Part shown: positions 45,573 to 56,555 of the stretch, one piece after another
How the letters are laid out: each line of letters starts with the position of its first letter
Numbering within the stretch: the stretch's first letter is position 1
NCBI RefSeq assembly: GCF_002003465.1
Contig: NZ_BDDQ01000002.1
Span: forward strand, 1 to 64,000
Direction of reading: 5' to 3'
Length of the DNA: 64,000 nucleotides
Source of the DNA: Caenibacillus caldisaponilyticus
Lineage (GTDB): Bacteria > Bacillota > Bacilli > Bacillales > Sporolactobacillaceae
The notes under the pieces: model-generated
The model's input: the letters and a program-made list of their open reading frames with translations, nothing else
The model's database searches: none
Told to the model about the DNA's origin: nothing
Made by a program: the position numbers and the translations under genes

Positions 45573-46208
45573 TCACGCGTCAACGATCGCCAGCAATTCC
45601 TTCATATCGTCGATCAGATAATCGGGATGGACCTCCCGAAGCGCGGCCACGCCTTTGATGGTCCACGACACGCCGACCGTTTTCGTCCCGGCGCTCCGGC
45701 CCGCTTCAATATCGAATGGACTATCGCCGATCATGACCGCCTGTTCCGGCTTGGATCCGAGTTTTTCCAAAGCGAGCCGAACGGGATCCGGCGCGGGTTT
45801 CGGACGCTTCACATCATCGATCGTCACGATCACATCGAAAAACGGTTCGATTTTTGTCAGACGAATTCCGAGGTTGACGGTCTCCCTCCGTTTGGTCGTC
45901 ACGATCCCGAGCTTGTACCCTTTTTCTTTCAAAGTCTTCAGCGTGTCGTTGACATTCGGAAATTCTTTCACAAGTTCATCATGTTTCTCAAGGTTGTAAC
46001 GGCGGTAATGTTCGCACAACTCTTTAACACGAGCGGGATCAACGCGATGAAAACTCACTTCAAGCGGTTCCCCGATAAACGCGATCACGTCTTTTTTCGT
46101 ATAGCGGCCGGGGTAATAATGATTTAACGTGTGCAAAAAGGACGCGATGATCAAATCGTTCGTATTGATCAACGTCCCGTCCAGATCAAACAAACAGGTG
46201 TCGATCAC
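45573..46208 (-). CDS. ppaX: Pyrophosphatase PpaX
   Basis: A 211-residue HAD-type phosphatase that hydrolyses the pyrophosphate released when HPrK phosphorolyses P-Ser-HPr or P-Ser-Crh. Motif I is DLDGTL (Asp8, Asp10), motif II the VTTKRR segment, motif III KRPKPAPDP and motif IV GDSPFDIEAG. GTG 46208 has GGAGG seven bases upstream and overlaps the yvoD stop by four bases (GTGA), so translation is coupled. HprK is encoded 1.3 kb upstream on the same strand. Confidence 0.93.
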   Translation of the reverse strand: MIDTCLFDLDGTLINTNDLIIASFLHTLNHYYPGRYTKKDVIAFIGEPLEVSFHRVDPARVKELCEHYRRYNLEKHDELVKEFPNVNDTLKTLKEKGYKLGIVTTKRRETVNLGIRLTKIEPFFDVIVTIDDVKRPKPAPDPVRLALEKLGSKPEQAVMIGDSPFDIEAGRSAGTKTVGVSWTIKGVAALREVHPDYLIDDMKELLAIVDA

Positions 46209-47146
46209 AAAGATGCCTCCTCGCTGTTCTTTAACTGTGGCCATCCTCTATTCCAAATATACCCCACCGCACAGGTCAAAATCGTCGCAACGGCGAGACG
46301 GATGAGAAACAGCGGCCAAACCGGAATGCCGAGCGGAACGAAGATCAATGTGTCTTCGATCACGGCGTGGCAACTGATCAAAAAGATAAAGGTTAAATAT
46401 AAACTGCGGCGGTCGACGCCGTCCTCTTTCGCCGCGTGCTCCATCACGCCTGCGCCGTAAGCCATGCCGAAAAGCAAGCCGGCGGCGAGCGTCGTCGACG
46501 CGTTGGCGCGCATGCCCAAAAATTTCGTGACCGGCGCCATCCACCGGGAAAAGTGATGGAGCCAACGCAAATCTTTTAAAATTTGGATCCCGATCATGAG
46601 CGGAATGACAATGACAGCCAGTTGCCCGATCCCCATCGCCGCTTTGGCCGCACCGGCTTCAATCATCGCGGCCCAACCATGAGGCACGCTTTCCTTTGAC
46701 GGAATGAACCCGTAAACGGCTTTTTCACCGCCGCCGTGCCAAAGATGGGAGAGAACCACACCGGCGAGGACGGCAAGGCCCAAGCGGACGGCGATCATCA
46801 CCCAAACCTTTACGCCGACCCGGGAAGCGACGCCGCATTCCACCAAAAGGTTATGAGAAAAAGACAACATGACGGCTAAAATAAAAACGCTTTTAACGGT
46901 TAAATCCAGCGACAAAATCGCGCCGATCGCGGCGTACAAGCTTAAAAAATTGCCGAAGACGAGCGGGATCGCCGCTTCACCCGGAAGGCCGATCCATTTC
47001 ATCGCCGGGGTGACCGAGGCGATGAGGTGATCAAACAGCTCGGTGTAACTTAACACCGTCATGACGAGCGTCACGGGAAAGATGATTTTGCCAAGCGACC
47101 ACGTCGTCTCTAGACCTTTGATCAATCCGGTTTTCAAAGATTTCAT
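46205..47146 (-). CDS. yvoD: Nucleoside-recognition (Gate) domain membrane protein YvoD
   Basis: A 313-residue protein with about eight hydrophobic segments and two Gate-like cores (LVFGNFLSLYAAIGAI and LLFGMAYGAGVM), as in the SpmA/SpmB and nucleoside-transporter gate family. The function in B. subtilis is undefined. ATG 47146 follows AAAGGAGTGGG; the open frame upstream has no start signal. It leads the yvoD-ppaX-yvoF unit; the lgt gene that usually stands between hprK and yvoD is absent. Confidence 0.88.
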   Translation of the reverse strand: MKSLKTGLIKGLETTWSLGKIIFPVTLVMTVLSYTELFDHLIASVTPAMKWIGLPGEAAIPLVFGNFLSLYAAIGAILSLDLTVKSVFILAVMLSFSHNLLVECGVASRVGVKVWVMIAVRLGLAVLAGVVLSHLWHGGGEKAVYGFIPSKESVPHGWAAMIEAGAAKAAMGIGQLAVIVIPLMIGIQILKDLRWLHHFSRWMAPVTKFLGMRANASTTLAAGLLFGMAYGAGVMEHAAKEDGVDRRSLYLTFIFLISCHAVIEDTLIFVPLGIPVWPLFLIRLAVATILTCAVGYIWNRGWPQLKNSEEASL

Positions 47147-47311
47147 GCTCCCACTCCTTTGCGCGCGCCTGCACAAAAAGAAGAGCTTTCCGCAAGCCGG
47201 CCCAAAATCAGCGAAACGATCGCGCCGCTCGTCAGGCACACGCCGTCGATATCTCTATTTGGTCATATTCCTCACGTCAGATCTACCGACGCGTTTAGTT
47301 CATCGATGGTT

Positions 47312-47334
47312 AAAAAAGCGGATTGAAAATCCGC
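47312..47334 (-). terminator. Rho-independent terminator between hprK and yvoD
   Basis: On the minus strand GCGGATT-ttc-AATCCGC is followed by TTTTTT. A second, longer hairpin (GGAAGAGCGG/CCGCTCTTCC, no T-run) lies right after the hprK stop, near 47500. Nothing else is recognisable between 47147 and 47535. Confidence 0.8.
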
Positions 47335-47535
47335 CAAGCATGGCGAAACCGCACCGCTCATGTCCGTTGGCACCGTGTTCCTTCTTAAACCGTCCCGGTC
47401 GGCCTTTCATCGGTTTGCGCCCAACGCGGCACGATCCGAACATCCATTCAACGGTTGAAGAACAGAATCCGCCAACTTACGCCCCCAAAAGGAGCATGCC
47501 AGCGGAAGAGCGGAAACCCGCTCTTCCCTGGCGTT

Positions 47536-48459
47536 TCAATTTCTGCCTTCGATCGCATCGTTCAACCGTTCGGAAAACTGTTTGGCGGTGTTGATCCCCA
47601 TTTGCTTCAACCGGAAATTCATCGCGGCCACTTCGACGATGACGGCGAGGTTCCGGCCGGGGCGCACGGGGATGGTCAGCTTCGGCAGCACCGTATCGAC
47701 CATTTTCACCGTTTCCTCTTCAAGGCCGAGCCGATCATAAAACTTGTCGGGATCCCACAGCTCCAAATGAATGATCAAAGAAATTTTTTTATAAGAACGC
47801 ACCGCCCCCGCTCCGAACAGCGTCATGACATCGATGATGCCGAGCCCGCGGATTTCAAGCAAATGGCGGATGAGCTCCGGCGCGTTTCCGACGAGTTCGT
47901 TTTCACCGGTTTGGCGAATCTCCACGGAATCGTCCGCAACCAAACGGTGGCCGCGCTTGACGAGCTCCAGCGCCGTCTCGCTTTTGCCCACCCCGCTGTC
48001 ACCCGTCAGCAGCACGCCGATTCCGTAGACATCGACCAGGACGCCGTGAACGGTGATCATCGGCGCCAAGCGCGCTTCTAAATAATTCGTCAACATACTG
48101 CTCAACTGCGTCGTCTTCAAAGTGGAGCGCAGGACCGGCACGCCGCTCTCTTTGGACGCTTCGAACAATTCCTCAGGCGCTTCCAGGCCCCGGGAAAGGA
48201 TGATGCACGGCGTATCCACGTTGCACAGCTTTTCCATGCGGTCAAGCCTTTCCGATTTCGGCAAAGATTTAAAAAACGACAATTCCGTCATTCCGAGAAG
48301 CTGAATGCGCTCCGCCGGATAATAAGTGAAATAGCCAGCCATTTCCAAACCCGGCCTGGAGATGTCGCTCGTCGTAATCGTCCGTTCGAGGCCGCTTTCG
48401 CCAGCGAGGAGTTCAAAGTTAAAATGTTTGAGGATTTCTTTGACTGTCACTTGGCCCAT
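47536..48459 (-). CDS. hprK: HPr kinase/phosphorylase
   Basis: Bifunctional sensor that phosphorylates HPr and Crh at Ser46 with ATP and removes the phosphate by phosphorolysis. In the 307 residues the N-terminal domain precedes the P-loop GDSGVGKS at 153-160; His138 (ITVHGV), LVADDSVEI at 174-182 and the K3/M-loop region [10 protein letters not shown] follow. ATG 48459 is eight bases from AAGGAG; ATG 48462 is also possible. Its partners Crh and PpaX are in this window; HPr itself is not. Confidence 0.95.
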   Translation of the reverse strand: MGQVTVKEILKHFNFELLAGESGLERTITTSDISRPGLEMAGYFTYYPAERIQLLGMTELSFFKSLPKSERLDRMEKLCNVDTPCIILSRGLEAPEELFEASKESGVPVLRSTLKTTQLSSMLTNYLEARLAPMITVHGVLVDVYGIGVLLTGDSGVGKSETALELVKRGHRLVADDSVEIRQTGENELVGNAPELIRHLLEIRGLGIIDVMTLFGAGAVRSYKKISLIIHLELWDPDKFYDRLGLEEETVKMVDTVLPKLTIPVRPGRNLAVIVEVAAMNFRLKQMGINTAKQFSERLNDAIEGRN

Positions 48460-48709
48460 CATGAGAACTCCTTTTTGTGATATCATCCAAAACCTTTTGT
48501 GTGGTTACGACCCAAAATCTTGCTTATGCGTTTTGCGTCTAAAAATGAAGGCGTCCGATTGACGTCATTCATCCTCCATTTTACCAAAACCGCTCGATAA
48601 GTCACGACGCAAAACAGCGCTTTGAAAGCGCCGATGGAGAAGACCGAGCGGGATAAAAGGACGGCCGGAACCCTGGCAATCAAGACGAAGCGGACCGCTT
48701 CGATCCGCT

Positions 48710-49072
48710 TCATTTATTTTTGAGAGGATGGACAATAAAGGTTTGGATGAGGAGATTGAGAAGCGATATAATCAACGAGGCCAAGAAAGCCGAACCGAAG
48801 CCGGCGATCTTGAAAGCGTCGCCCATCAGCCAGGCGGTGAGAGACAACGTGATCGCATTGATGACGAACAAAAATAAACCGAGCGACAAAATCGTCACCG
48901 GCAGGGTGAGCAGAATGAGGACGGGCTTGACGACGACGTTCAAAATCGACAAAATGACCGCCGCGCCCAGCGCCGCCCACACGCTTCGCAATTGAATGCT
49001 ATCCATGTATCCGTCCACGGTCATAAGAACAATCGTATTCACGACGATGTGGATCAACCAATTTTTCAACAA
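48710..49072 (-). CDS. yvlD: YvlD-type four-helix membrane protein (phage holin-like family)
   Basis: A 120-residue protein with four hydrophobic segments (about 5-25, 32-52, 55-80, 90-112), joined by short loops (NVVVKPVLILLTLPVTILSLGLFLFVINA). This is the conserved mycobacterial/bacillar YvlD family, named holin-like but without proven lytic function. The start is TTG 49072, with GGGGG upstream. It lies between the PspC-domain gene and hprK, as in B. subtilis yvlC-yvlD-hprK. Confidence 0.85.
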   Translation of the reverse strand: MLKNWLIHIVVNTIVLMTVDGYMDSIQLRSVWAALGAAVILSILNVVVKPVLILLTLPVTILSLGLFLFVINAITLSLTAWLMGDAFKIAGFGSAFLASLIISLLNLLIQTFIVHPLKNK

Positions 49073-49108
49073 CGGTCCAACCCCCGCTCGCTTGACCGGA
49101 TTCCGGCA

Positions 49109-49306
49109 TCATCCGTCATATTCGGAAGCCGGGATGATAAAATATAGCGCCAAGTAAATCAAAACCAGCGGAAAAACGGCGGTCAAAATGAGCAAGATGA
49201 GATAAACGACGCGGACGACCGTCGGATCGACATCTAAATATTCGCCGATGCCGCCGAGTATTCCTGCCAACATCCGATTATTTCGCGACCGATAAAGTTT
49301 TTTCAT
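49109..49306 (-). CDS. yvlC: PspC-domain membrane protein (YvlC)
   Basis: A 65-residue protein with the PspC signature: MKKLYRSRNNRMLAGILGGIGEYLDVDPTVVR at residues 1-32, then one hydrophobic segment (VYLILLILTAVFPLVLIYLALYFIIP). Such proteins take part in envelope-stress responses. The frame is open far upstream, but ATG 49306 gives the exact YvlC length, with GGAG ten bases before it. It lies 36 bases before yvlD. Confidence 0.88.
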   Translation of the reverse strand: MKKLYRSRNNRMLAGILGGIGEYLDVDPTVVRVVYLILLILTAVFPLVLIYLALYFIIPASEYDG

Positions 49307-49754
49307 GCACAGTCCACTCCATTTAAAAATTTTAAGCCCCACAAATCCGCTCACAAAACATCTTCGCCTCGCGCTCCCGCCGCACATGCACGTCATGCAG
49401 GCGCCAACCGCGATCGCTCTGCAAACGTGGTTTCTTTTAATTATTCCGTCTTCTCGCGACCAACGGTCCGGTTTTTCATGCACGGCGCCAAGCTGAATAC
49501 ATTTAGCATTCCATTTAAACCTTATGTTGATGAATACTTGTCCAATCCTTTGCATCAAACGCATTCCGGCTCCTTGCCGAATCGAGCGCATGCCTTGCGC
49601 AAAAGCCCCGCTTTTACGAAAAAGCCAGCTTGCGCCCGCCGGCGCGACCGATCCGGCGACAAACCGGCATCCGGCCCCGGACTTCGAGCATGATCTCTCC
49701 TTTGACCTCAAACATCGCCTCACCGCATGCCGACATGAAAAACCGCCGTTGTAT
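49307..49754. other. Gene-free stretch between uvrA and yvlC
   Basis: No frame with a family match on either strand. A minus-strand ATG near 49690 has AAAGGAGAG in front and encodes about 25 basic residues, too short to judge. yvlB/yvlA, which precede yvlC in B. subtilis, are not present. Confidence 0.4.
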
Positions 49755-49786
49755 AAAAAGGCATCCCATGGCCAGGATGCCTTTTT
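49755..49786 (-). terminator. Rho-independent terminator of uvrBA
   Basis: On the minus strand AAAAAGGCATCC ... GGATGCCTTTTT, about 80 bases after the uvrA stop codon. Confidence 0.88.
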
Positions 49787-49863
49787 GCCTTGCCGCTTTG
49801 GCGTCGCCATAAGGAACCACAGATTTTAACGGAACAAGCGGGCAGGCCGCACAGCCATCGGCA

Positions 49864-52740
49864 TCAGCGCGTGGGGACGGACTGCTGGGCGGCAATGCGT
49901 TCCGCCATTCGGCGCCGGTCGCGCTCCAAGATCCGTTTCAAGTATTGTCCCGTATACGACGCTTCCACTTCAGCGATCTCTTCCGGCGTTCCGCAAGCGA
50001 CGACTTCGCCGCCTCTGACCCCGCCTTCCGGACCGAGGTCAATGATATAGTCGGCCGTCTTGATCACGTCGAGATTGTGTTCGATGACGAGCACCGAGTC
50101 GCCGTTGTCGACGAGCTGATGCAAGACATCGAGCAACCGCTTGATGTCGTCGACGTGCAGGCCGGTCGTCGGTTCATCCAAGATGTACAACGCCCGGCCG
50201 TTCGTGCGCCGGTACAACTGCGACGCCAGTTTGACGCGCTGCGCTTCGCCGCCGGAAAGCGTCGTCGCCGGTTGTCCCAATTTGATGTAACCGAGGCCGA
50301 CGGCGTATAACGGCTCCAAACGCCGCTTGATGCGCGGAATGTTCTCGAAAAAGGCCAACGCCTCTTCCACGGTCATCTCCAGAACGTCCGCGATCGTTTT
50401 GCCTTTATAAGTGACTTCGAGCGTTTCCCGATTATAGCGTTTCCCGTGGCACACTTCGCACGGAACGTAAACGTCCGGCAGGAAATGCATCTCGATTTTG
50501 ATGATGCCGTCGCCGCGGCACGCTTCGCAGCGCCCGCCTTTGACGTTGAAGCTGAAGCGCCCTTTCTTGTATCCGCGCATTTTCGCCTCGTTCGTCTGCG
50601 CGAACACGTCGCGGATCAGATCGAAGACGCCCGTGTACGTCGCGGGATTGGAGCGCGGCGTCCGCCCGATCGGCGACTGATCGATGTCGATGACGCGGTC
50701 AAGGGCTTCGATGCCTTCGATTTTTTCGTGTGCTCCCGGTTTTTCCCGGCGCCCGTTCAATTTTTGCGCCAAGGCTTTGAACAAAATGTCGTTGACGAGC
50801 GTGCTCTTGCCCGAACCCGAGACGCCCGTGACGCACGTAAACGTTCCGAGCGGAATATCGACCGTTACGTTTTTCAAGTTGTTTTCCTTGGCGCCGACCA
50901 CCCGGATCACCCGTCCGTCCGGTTTACGCCGTTCGGCCGGGACGGGAATGAACTTGCGGCCCGACAAATATTGGCCGGTGAGCGACTTTTCGTTTTTCAT
51001 CAATTCCTCGGGCGTGCCTTGCGCGGTCACATAACCGCCATGGGCGCCCGCTCCCGGTCCGATGTCAATGATGTAGTCGGCCGCCAGCATCGTGTCCTCA
51101 TCGTGTTCGACGACGATCAGCGTGTTCCCAAGGTCGCGCATGTTTTCCAACGTGCGAATCAAGCGATCGTTGTCGCGCTGGTGCAGACCGATCGACGGCT
51201 CATCGAGGATATAAAGCACGCCCATGAGCCGCGAACCGACTTGGGTCGCCAGGCGGATGCGCTGGGCCTCACCGCCGGAAAGCGTGCCCGCGGCGCGGTT
51301 CAGCGTCAAGTAATCGAGGCCGACGTCGACGAGAAACCCGGTGCGTTCGATGATTTCCCGCAGGATCAAGCGGCCGATCGCCCGCTCCTTCTCCGTCAGC
51401 TCCAGGTTTTTGAAAAAGTCGCGGACTTCGCGGACGGACATCGCCGTCACTTCACCGATGTTTTTCCCGCCGACATAAACGGCCATCGCTTCCGGCTTCA
51501 GGCGGTTGCCTTTGCACGCCGGACACGGTTTTTGCGCCATGTAGGCCTCCATTTGTTCGCGCGTGAAATCCGAAGTCGTCTCTTTATAGCGGCGCTCGAT
51601 GTTGCGGACGACGCCTTCAAAATAAATGTAGTTCTCCTTGAGTTGCCCGAAGTCATTTTCATAGCGGAATAAAATGCGCTCGTCGCCGCTGCCGTACAAG
51701 ATTTTCTCCATTTGCCACTCGGGCAGATCCCGGACGGGCGTGTCCATGTCAATGCCGTAATGCGCGCACACGCTCTGCAGCAATTGCGGATAATAATTGG
51801 AGCTCGACGGTTCCCACGCCGCAATCGCATGTTCGCGCAACGTTTTCGACCGGTCCGGAATGACGAGGTCCAAATCCACCTCTAATTTGAAGCCGAGTCC
51901 GTCACAAGCGGGGCAGGCGCCGAACGGACTGTTGAACGAAAACAGGCGCGGCTCCAGTTCGCCGATCGAAAACCCGCAATACGGGCAAGCGTAGTGCTCG
52001 CTGAACAGCAATTCCTCTTCACCGATGACGTCGACGATGACGCGGCCGCCGGAAAGTTTCGTCGCCGTTTCCAAGGAATCGGCCAAGCGGCTCCGGACGC
52101 CGTCTTTTATGATAATGCGGTCGACGACGACCTCGATGGTATGTTTTTTGTTTTTCTCAAGCCGAATGTCTTCCGAGACCTCGCGCAGTTCGCCGTCGAC
52201 GCGGACGCGAACAAATCCTTGTTTTTTAATGTCTTCGAGCACTTTGACATGCTCGCCTTTCCGCCCGGAGACAATGGGCGCCAGGATTTGCATTTTCGTC
52301 CGCTCCGGATATTTCAGCAAGCGGTCGACCATTTGCTCGATCGTCTGCGAGGTGATCTCGACGCCGTGCTCCGGGCACACCGCCCGTCCGATGCGGGCGT
52401 ACAACAGCCGCAAATAATCATAGATCTCCGTGACGGTTCCGACGGTCGAGCGCGGATTGCGGCTCGTCGTTTTTTGGTCGATCGAAATCGCCGGCGACAA
52501 GCCTTCAATCGCGTCGACATCGGGTTTGTCCATTTGTCCAAGAAATTGGCGGGCATAGGCCGACAGCGACTCGACATAGCGGCGCTGGCCTTCCGCATAG
52601 ATCGTGTCGAAGGCGAGCGAGGACTTGCCCGAACCGGACAGGCCGGTGAGCACGACGAGCTTGTCGCGCGGGATCGTCACGTCGATGTTTTTTAAATTGT
52701 TTTCACGGGCACCTTTTACAACGATATTTTCCAATGCCAT
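49864..52740 (-). CDS. uvrA: Excinuclease ABC subunit UvrA
   Basis: Damage-recognition ATPase of nucleotide-excision repair. The 958 residues contain two ABC modules: Walker A GLSGSGKS (about 32-39) and GVSGSGKS (about 640), each with an LSGGE signature (LSGGEAQR) and Walker [17 protein letters not shown]; zinc-binding CPYCGF and CEACRGDG ... CEVCHGK; the [11 protein letters not shown] and [11 protein letters not shown] segments. ATG 52740 follows GGAAGG. It is 85 bases after uvrB, and the pair is LexA-controlled from 54990-55025. Confidence 0.98.
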   Translation of the reverse strand: MALENIVVKGARENNLKNIDVTIPRDKLVVLTGLSGSGKSSLAFDTIYAEGQRRYVESLSAYARQFLGQMDKPDVDAIEGLSPAISIDQKTTSRNPRSTVGTVTEIYDYLRLLYARIGRAVCPEHGVEITSQTIEQMVDRLLKYPERTKMQILAPIVSGRKGEHVKVLEDIKKQGFVRVRVDGELREVSEDIRLEKNKKHTIEVVVDRIIIKDGVRSRLADSLETATKLSGGRVIVDVIGEEELLFSEHYACPYCGFSIGELEPRLFSFNSPFGACPACDGLGFKLEVDLDLVIPDRSKTLREHAIAAWEPSSSNYYPQLLQSVCAHYGIDMDTPVRDLPEWQMEKILYGSGDERILFRYENDFGQLKENYIYFEGVVRNIERRYKETTSDFTREQMEAYMAQKPCPACKGNRLKPEAMAVYVGGKNIGEVTAMSVREVRDFFKNLELTEKERAIGRLILREIIERTGFLVDVGLDYLTLNRAAGTLSGGEAQRIRLATQVGSRLMGVLYILDEPSIGLHQRDNDRLIRTLENMRDLGNTLIVVEHDEDTMLAADYIIDIGPGAGAHGGYVTAQGTPEELMKNEKSLTGQYLSGRKFIPVPAERRKPDGRVIRVVGAKENNLKNVTVDIPLGTFTCVTGVSGSGKSTLVNDILFKALAQKLNGRREKPGAHEKIEGIEALDRVIDIDQSPIGRTPRSNPATYTGVFDLIRDVFAQTNEAKMRGYKKGRFSFNVKGGRCEACRGDGIIKIEMHFLPDVYVPCEVCHGKRYNRETLEVTYKGKTIADVLEMTVEEALAFFENIPRIKRRLEPLYAVGLGYIKLGQPATTLSGGEAQRVKLASQLYRRTNGRALYILDEPTTGLHVDDIKRLLDVLHQLVDNGDSVLVIEHNLDVIKTADYIIDLGPEGGVRGGEVVACGTPEEIAEVEASYTGQYLKRILERDRRRMAERIAAQQSVPTR

Positions 52741-52825
52741 GCGTCGGTCATCCTTCCGTCGAGAGTTCCACTGGCAAATTGTCGGTCCGAATCTCGCGCG
52801 GCGTGGAGCTTGGCGCGAAGGCCGC

Positions 52826-54802
52826 TCACGCTTCCGCTTTCAGCTCCAAAATGATATCGCGCAGTTCGGCCGCCCGTTCGAAATTGAGGTTTTTCGCCGC
52901 TTCCTTCATTTCCTTTTCGAGGCTCGCGATGAGTTTTTCCCGTTCTTTCTTCGTCATCTTCGTGACATCCGGCTTTTTCTCCGCGTACGTTTCCTGCGCC
53001 TCCGCCGCATACGTCGCGCGGATGACGTCGGGAATGTCCTTCTTGATCGTCTGCGGGGTAATATTGTGCTCTTTGTTGTATTGCTCTTGAATTCTCCGCC
53101 GCCGCCTTGTTTCTTCGATGGCGACTCTCATGCTGTCGGTGATGCGGTCCGCGTACATGATCACGTGGCCGTTGGCGTTGCGGGCCGCCCTGCCGATCGT
53201 CTGGATGAGCGACCGTTCCGCGCGCAAGAACCCTTCCTTATCGGCGTCCAGGATGGCGACGAGCGACACCTCGGGGATGTCGAGCCCTTCGCGCAAGAGA
53301 TTGATGCCGACGAGCACGTCGAACACGCCGAGGCGGAGATCGCGGATGATTTCAATGCGTTCGAGCGTTTTAATTTCCGAGTGCAAATAGCGCACCTTCA
53401 CGCCCATTTCTTCCAGATAGTCGGTCAAATCTTCCGCCATCTTTTTGGTCAAGGTCGTCACAAGCACGCGCTCGTTGCGTTTGACCCGCTCATTGATTTC
53501 TCCGAGCAAGTCGTCGATCTGGCCTTCGGTCGGGCGGACGTCAATCGTCGGGTCCAGCAAGCCCGTCGGCCGGATGATCTGTTCGACGACTTCGGGGCAA
53601 TGCTCCAGTTCGTACGGCCCGGGCGTCGCCGACACGTAAAGGATCTGATGAATGTGTTGTTCGAATTCTTCAAACCGAAGCGGGCGGTTATCCCGCGCCG
53701 ACGGCAGGCGAAAGCCGTGTTCGACCAGAACGTCTTTGCGCGCCCGGTCGCCGTTGTACATCCCGCGAATCTGCGGCAGCGTCACGTGCGATTCGTCGAC
53801 GATGATGAGAAAATCTTTCGGGAAATAATCCAGCAGCGTGTAAGGCGTCGATCCGGGCTCGCGCAGCGTCAAATGCAAGGAATAGTTCTCAATGCCGGAA
53901 CAAAAGCCCATCTCTCTCATCATTTCCAAGTCATAACGCGTTCTTTGCTCGAGACGCTGCGCTTCCAGCAATTTTCCTTGCTCGCGCAGCTCTTTCAGCC
54001 GCGCCTCCAGCTCGGCTTCGATCCGCTGGATCGCGATTTTCATCTTTTCTTCGCCCGTGACGAAGTGGGAAGCCGGAAAGATCGCGACGTGCTCCCGTTG
54101 CCCGACGATCTCGCCGGTCAGCGCGTCAATCTCGGTAATCCGGTCGATCTCGTCGCCGAAAAATTCGACGCGGATGCAATGTTCGTCGCGAGAAGCGGGG
54201 AAGATTTCGACGACGTCCCCGCGCACCCGGAACTTGCCGCGCACAAAATTGATGTCATTGCGTTCGTATTGGTTGTCGACGAGCTCGCGCAACAGTTGGT
54301 CGCGATCTTTTTCCATGCCGACCCGGAGCGAGATGACGTGCGCCTTGTATTCTTCGGGAGAACCGAGGCCGTAAATGCAGGAAACGCTGGCGACGATGAT
54401 GACGTCGTCGCGTTCTAAAAGCGCGCTCGTCGCCGAATGGCGAAGCTTGTCGATTTCATCGTTGATGCTGGCGTCTTTCTCAATATAAGTATCCGTTTGC
54501 GGAATATACGCTTCCGGTTGATAGTAATCGTAATAGCTGACGAAATACTCGACGGCGTTGTTCGGGAAGAATTCCTTGAACTCGCTGTACAGCTGGCCGG
54601 CGAGCGTTTTGTTGTGGGCGATGACGAGCGTCGGTTTATTCAACTGTTGGATGACGTTCGACATGGTGAACGTCTTCCCGGTGCCCGTCGCCCCCAAAAG
54701 CGTTTGATGTTTCTTGCCGCGGCGAAACCCATCGACGATTTGCGCAATCGCCTTCGGTTGATCGCCTTGAGGCTTAAACTTGGACTTGAGCTGAAACGGC
54801 AT
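52826..54802 (-). CDS. uvrB: Excinuclease ABC subunit UvrB
   Basis: DNA-repair helicase-like subunit that receives damage from UvrA and recruits UvrC. The 658 residues have Walker A GATGTGKT at 37-44, the beta-hairpin segment [24 protein letters not shown] near 95, motifs DESH, SATPG and GRAARN, and a C-terminal UVR domain ([22 protein letters not shown]). ATG 54802 follows GGAGGGACG. Confidence 0.98.
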   Translation of the reverse strand: MPFQLKSKFKPQGDQPKAIAQIVDGFRRGKKHQTLLGATGTGKTFTMSNVIQQLNKPTLVIAHNKTLAGQLYSEFKEFFPNNAVEYFVSYYDYYQPEAYIPQTDTYIEKDASINDEIDKLRHSATSALLERDDVIIVASVSCIYGLGSPEEYKAHVISLRVGMEKDRDQLLRELVDNQYERNDINFVRGKFRVRGDVVEIFPASRDEHCIRVEFFGDEIDRITEIDALTGEIVGQREHVAIFPASHFVTGEEKMKIAIQRIEAELEARLKELREQGKLLEAQRLEQRTRYDLEMMREMGFCSGIENYSLHLTLREPGSTPYTLLDYFPKDFLIIVDESHVTLPQIRGMYNGDRARKDVLVEHGFRLPSARDNRPLRFEEFEQHIHQILYVSATPGPYELEHCPEVVEQIIRPTGLLDPTIDVRPTEGQIDDLLGEINERVKRNERVLVTTLTKKMAEDLTDYLEEMGVKVRYLHSEIKTLERIEIIRDLRLGVFDVLVGINLLREGLDIPEVSLVAILDADKEGFLRAERSLIQTIGRAARNANGHVIMYADRITDSMRVAIEETRRRRRIQEQYNKEHNITPQTIKKDIPDVIRATYAAEAQETYAEKKPDVTKMTKKEREKLIASLEKEMKEAAKNLNFERAAELRDIILELKAEA

Positions 54803-54989
54803 GGCACGTCCCTCCGATGATCAAGTTGCCTTGCAAAATCAAGACCTTCCGTCGCGATGTTTCGTTCGATCAGGCGTTCATCATTTATGGTCAAGCTCTA
54901 TAACGCAGAGCTTCATCGCATTAACGCATTCCGCTAAACGCGCCATCCAGTTCAGGCGCGGCGGTAAAGCCGCAAGCGCATTTTGTGTT

Positions 54990-55018
54990 ATTATAACACA
55001 AGAAAGAATGGCGAACAA
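54990..55018 (-). promoter_or_regulatory. Sigma-A promoter of uvrBA
   Basis: On the minus strand TTGTTC (55018-55013) and TATAAT (54995-54990), 17 bases apart. The -10 lies in the perfect inverted repeat TTGTGTTATAATAACACAA. The leader is about 180 nt. Confidence 0.7.
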
Positions 55019-55025
55019 ACATTCG
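55012..55025. promoter_or_regulatory. LexA (DinR) box of uvrBA
   Basis: CGAACAAACATTCG differs by one base from the Gram-positive SOS box CGAAC-N4-GTTCG and overlaps the -35 region. Induction by DNA damage is expected. Confidence 0.75.
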
Positions 55026-55168
55026 AAACCTTATGCCGCGCGGCCGATTGCCAAAAGTGATTGCCGTCCCCGCCAAACGCGATGGCCGGAAAACGACGCG
55101 TCTTGAAACGCAGAAAAACCGGTGAAAGCCCAGGCTTCCATCCGGTTGCTGTCCGTTTCATCCGATTT

Positions 55169-56365
55169 TCAATTCGCTTTTTCTTTGACGCGCCGCGACG
55201 GCTCCAAAAACAAGAGACCGATTTTGTGCGGATCGTTTTCAAAAATCGTGCCCTTGACGAAGCGGACTTCATCTGCCGCATCGACCACTTCCAACCGGCA
55301 ATACGTCGCGTTCTCCTGAAGCGCGTAATAAAAGTCGGCCTCGCTGCGGACGGGTTTTCCGTTGACCTTTTGGACGATTTCTCCCGGTTGGATGCCCATT
55401 TTTTCGGCGGGCGTGTTCGGGATGATTCCGACAACGCGCAGCCCGTCGCCGCGATCGACAAAATACAAAGGTTTGCTGTTTTGCTCATGGGCATGCCAAA
55501 CGATGAGCGCCAAACGGCTCAAAAGCGCAACCGCCCCCGCGGCGGCCACGCAAAGATCCGGGCGGAAAAAATAGCCGACGGCGGTCCATGCGGTGACCAC
55601 GATCGCCGTTGCCAGCAGCCAAAGGCCGGAACGCTGCACCGCCTTTTTCGGCAAGCTGTGCGTGATGAATTGCTGATAGCCGATCGCGACGGGCAACGCG
55701 CACAGCCCGAACACCGTCCCGTCGGACAACGGCCACCAGCCGGCTTCGTGAATCGCCCCCGTCGCCGGAATCAGGAAAAAAATCGGAGCGATCCAAAGGC
55801 GATTGGCTTCATGGGCGCCGACTTTCTTGCCGCGTTTGCTGTTGATGAGGCGGGGCGATGTCTGTCTGTCTCCCCAAAGCAAGACGGCCGCCGCTTCCAT
55901 CAAAGCGGCAACGGCAAACGCGATACCGAAATCAAACAAGGAAGCGTCGCGGATCTCGGCCGCCCAGCGGTCAATGACCGCGATGCCCGTGTGTACACTG
56001 GGCATAAAAGCGGCAAAAACCGCGGCGGCCCCAAAGGAGAGCATGGGTGAAACGCAGCGCAACTGCCCGGTCAGCATAAAGAGCAACGTCCAGACGGTGA
56101 CGAGGACAACGAGCCCGGCCGGCAAAGCCACGCCGAGGCCGATGAGGACAACGGAACCGATCGCTCCGAGAAGAAAGCTCGGTCCGATCAGCGCCAATAC
56201 CGTGTTCAGAATGCCGTACACCTTGATGCCGAAAGACCGCCGTTCCCTGCGAACGCGCTGCCAGCCGACCAGAAAGACGGCAGCGATTAATAAGTACAAG
56301 AGCGGATTATACAAAAGGGTCAAGACGCCTCGCAGGATCGTGATCAGCATGTCCATCTTTTCCAT
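55169..56365 (-). CDS. minJ: MinJ-like polytopic PDZ protein
   Basis: A 398-residue membrane protein with about seven or eight hydrophobic segments in the first 280 residues, then a cytosolic or external PDZ domain (about 290-375: RVVGIIPNTPAEKMGIQPGEIVQKVNGKPV) and a basic tail. Length, topology and position between ctpB and uvrB match B. subtilis MinJ, which bridges DivIVA and MinD at division sites. The start is uncertain: ATG 56365 is five bases from AAAGG, with other starts 6 bases upstream and 9 downstream. swrA, which lies next to minJ in B. subtilis, is not present. Confidence 0.8.
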   Translation of the reverse strand: MEKMDMLITILRGVLTLLYNPLLYLLIAAVFLVGWQRVRRERRSFGIKVYGILNTVLALIGPSFLLGAIGSVVLIGLGVALPAGLVVLVTVWTLLFMLTGQLRCVSPMLSFGAAAVFAAFMPSVHTGIAVIDRWAAEIRDASLFDFGIAFAVAALMEAAAVLLWGDRQTSPRLINSKRGKKVGAHEANRLWIAPIFFLIPATGAIHEAGWWPLSDGTVFGLCALPVAIGYQQFITHSLPKKAVQRSGLWLLATAIVVTAWTAVGYFFRPDLCVAAAGAVALLSRLALIVWHAHEQNSKPLYFVDRGDGLRVVGIIPNTPAEKMGIQPGEIVQKVNGKPVRSEADFYYALQENATYCRLEVVDAADEVRFVKGTIFENDPHKIGLLFLEPSRRVKEKAN

Positions 56366-56555
56366 CCTCACCTTTGTCCTTTGTTAAATGCACGCGTCGT
56401 TCATGGCGGCCTTTTAAAAAGATATCCGTACATCGATTGTACGGATAGCGTCAATAAAGAGGATTTCGCCGTCGAACAAGGAAATTCCTGCCGGATGCGC
56501 CGCAAAGATTGGCCTGAATCCAGCGCATCCGGCCGGGAGCCGTTCCGAAGCGGGA

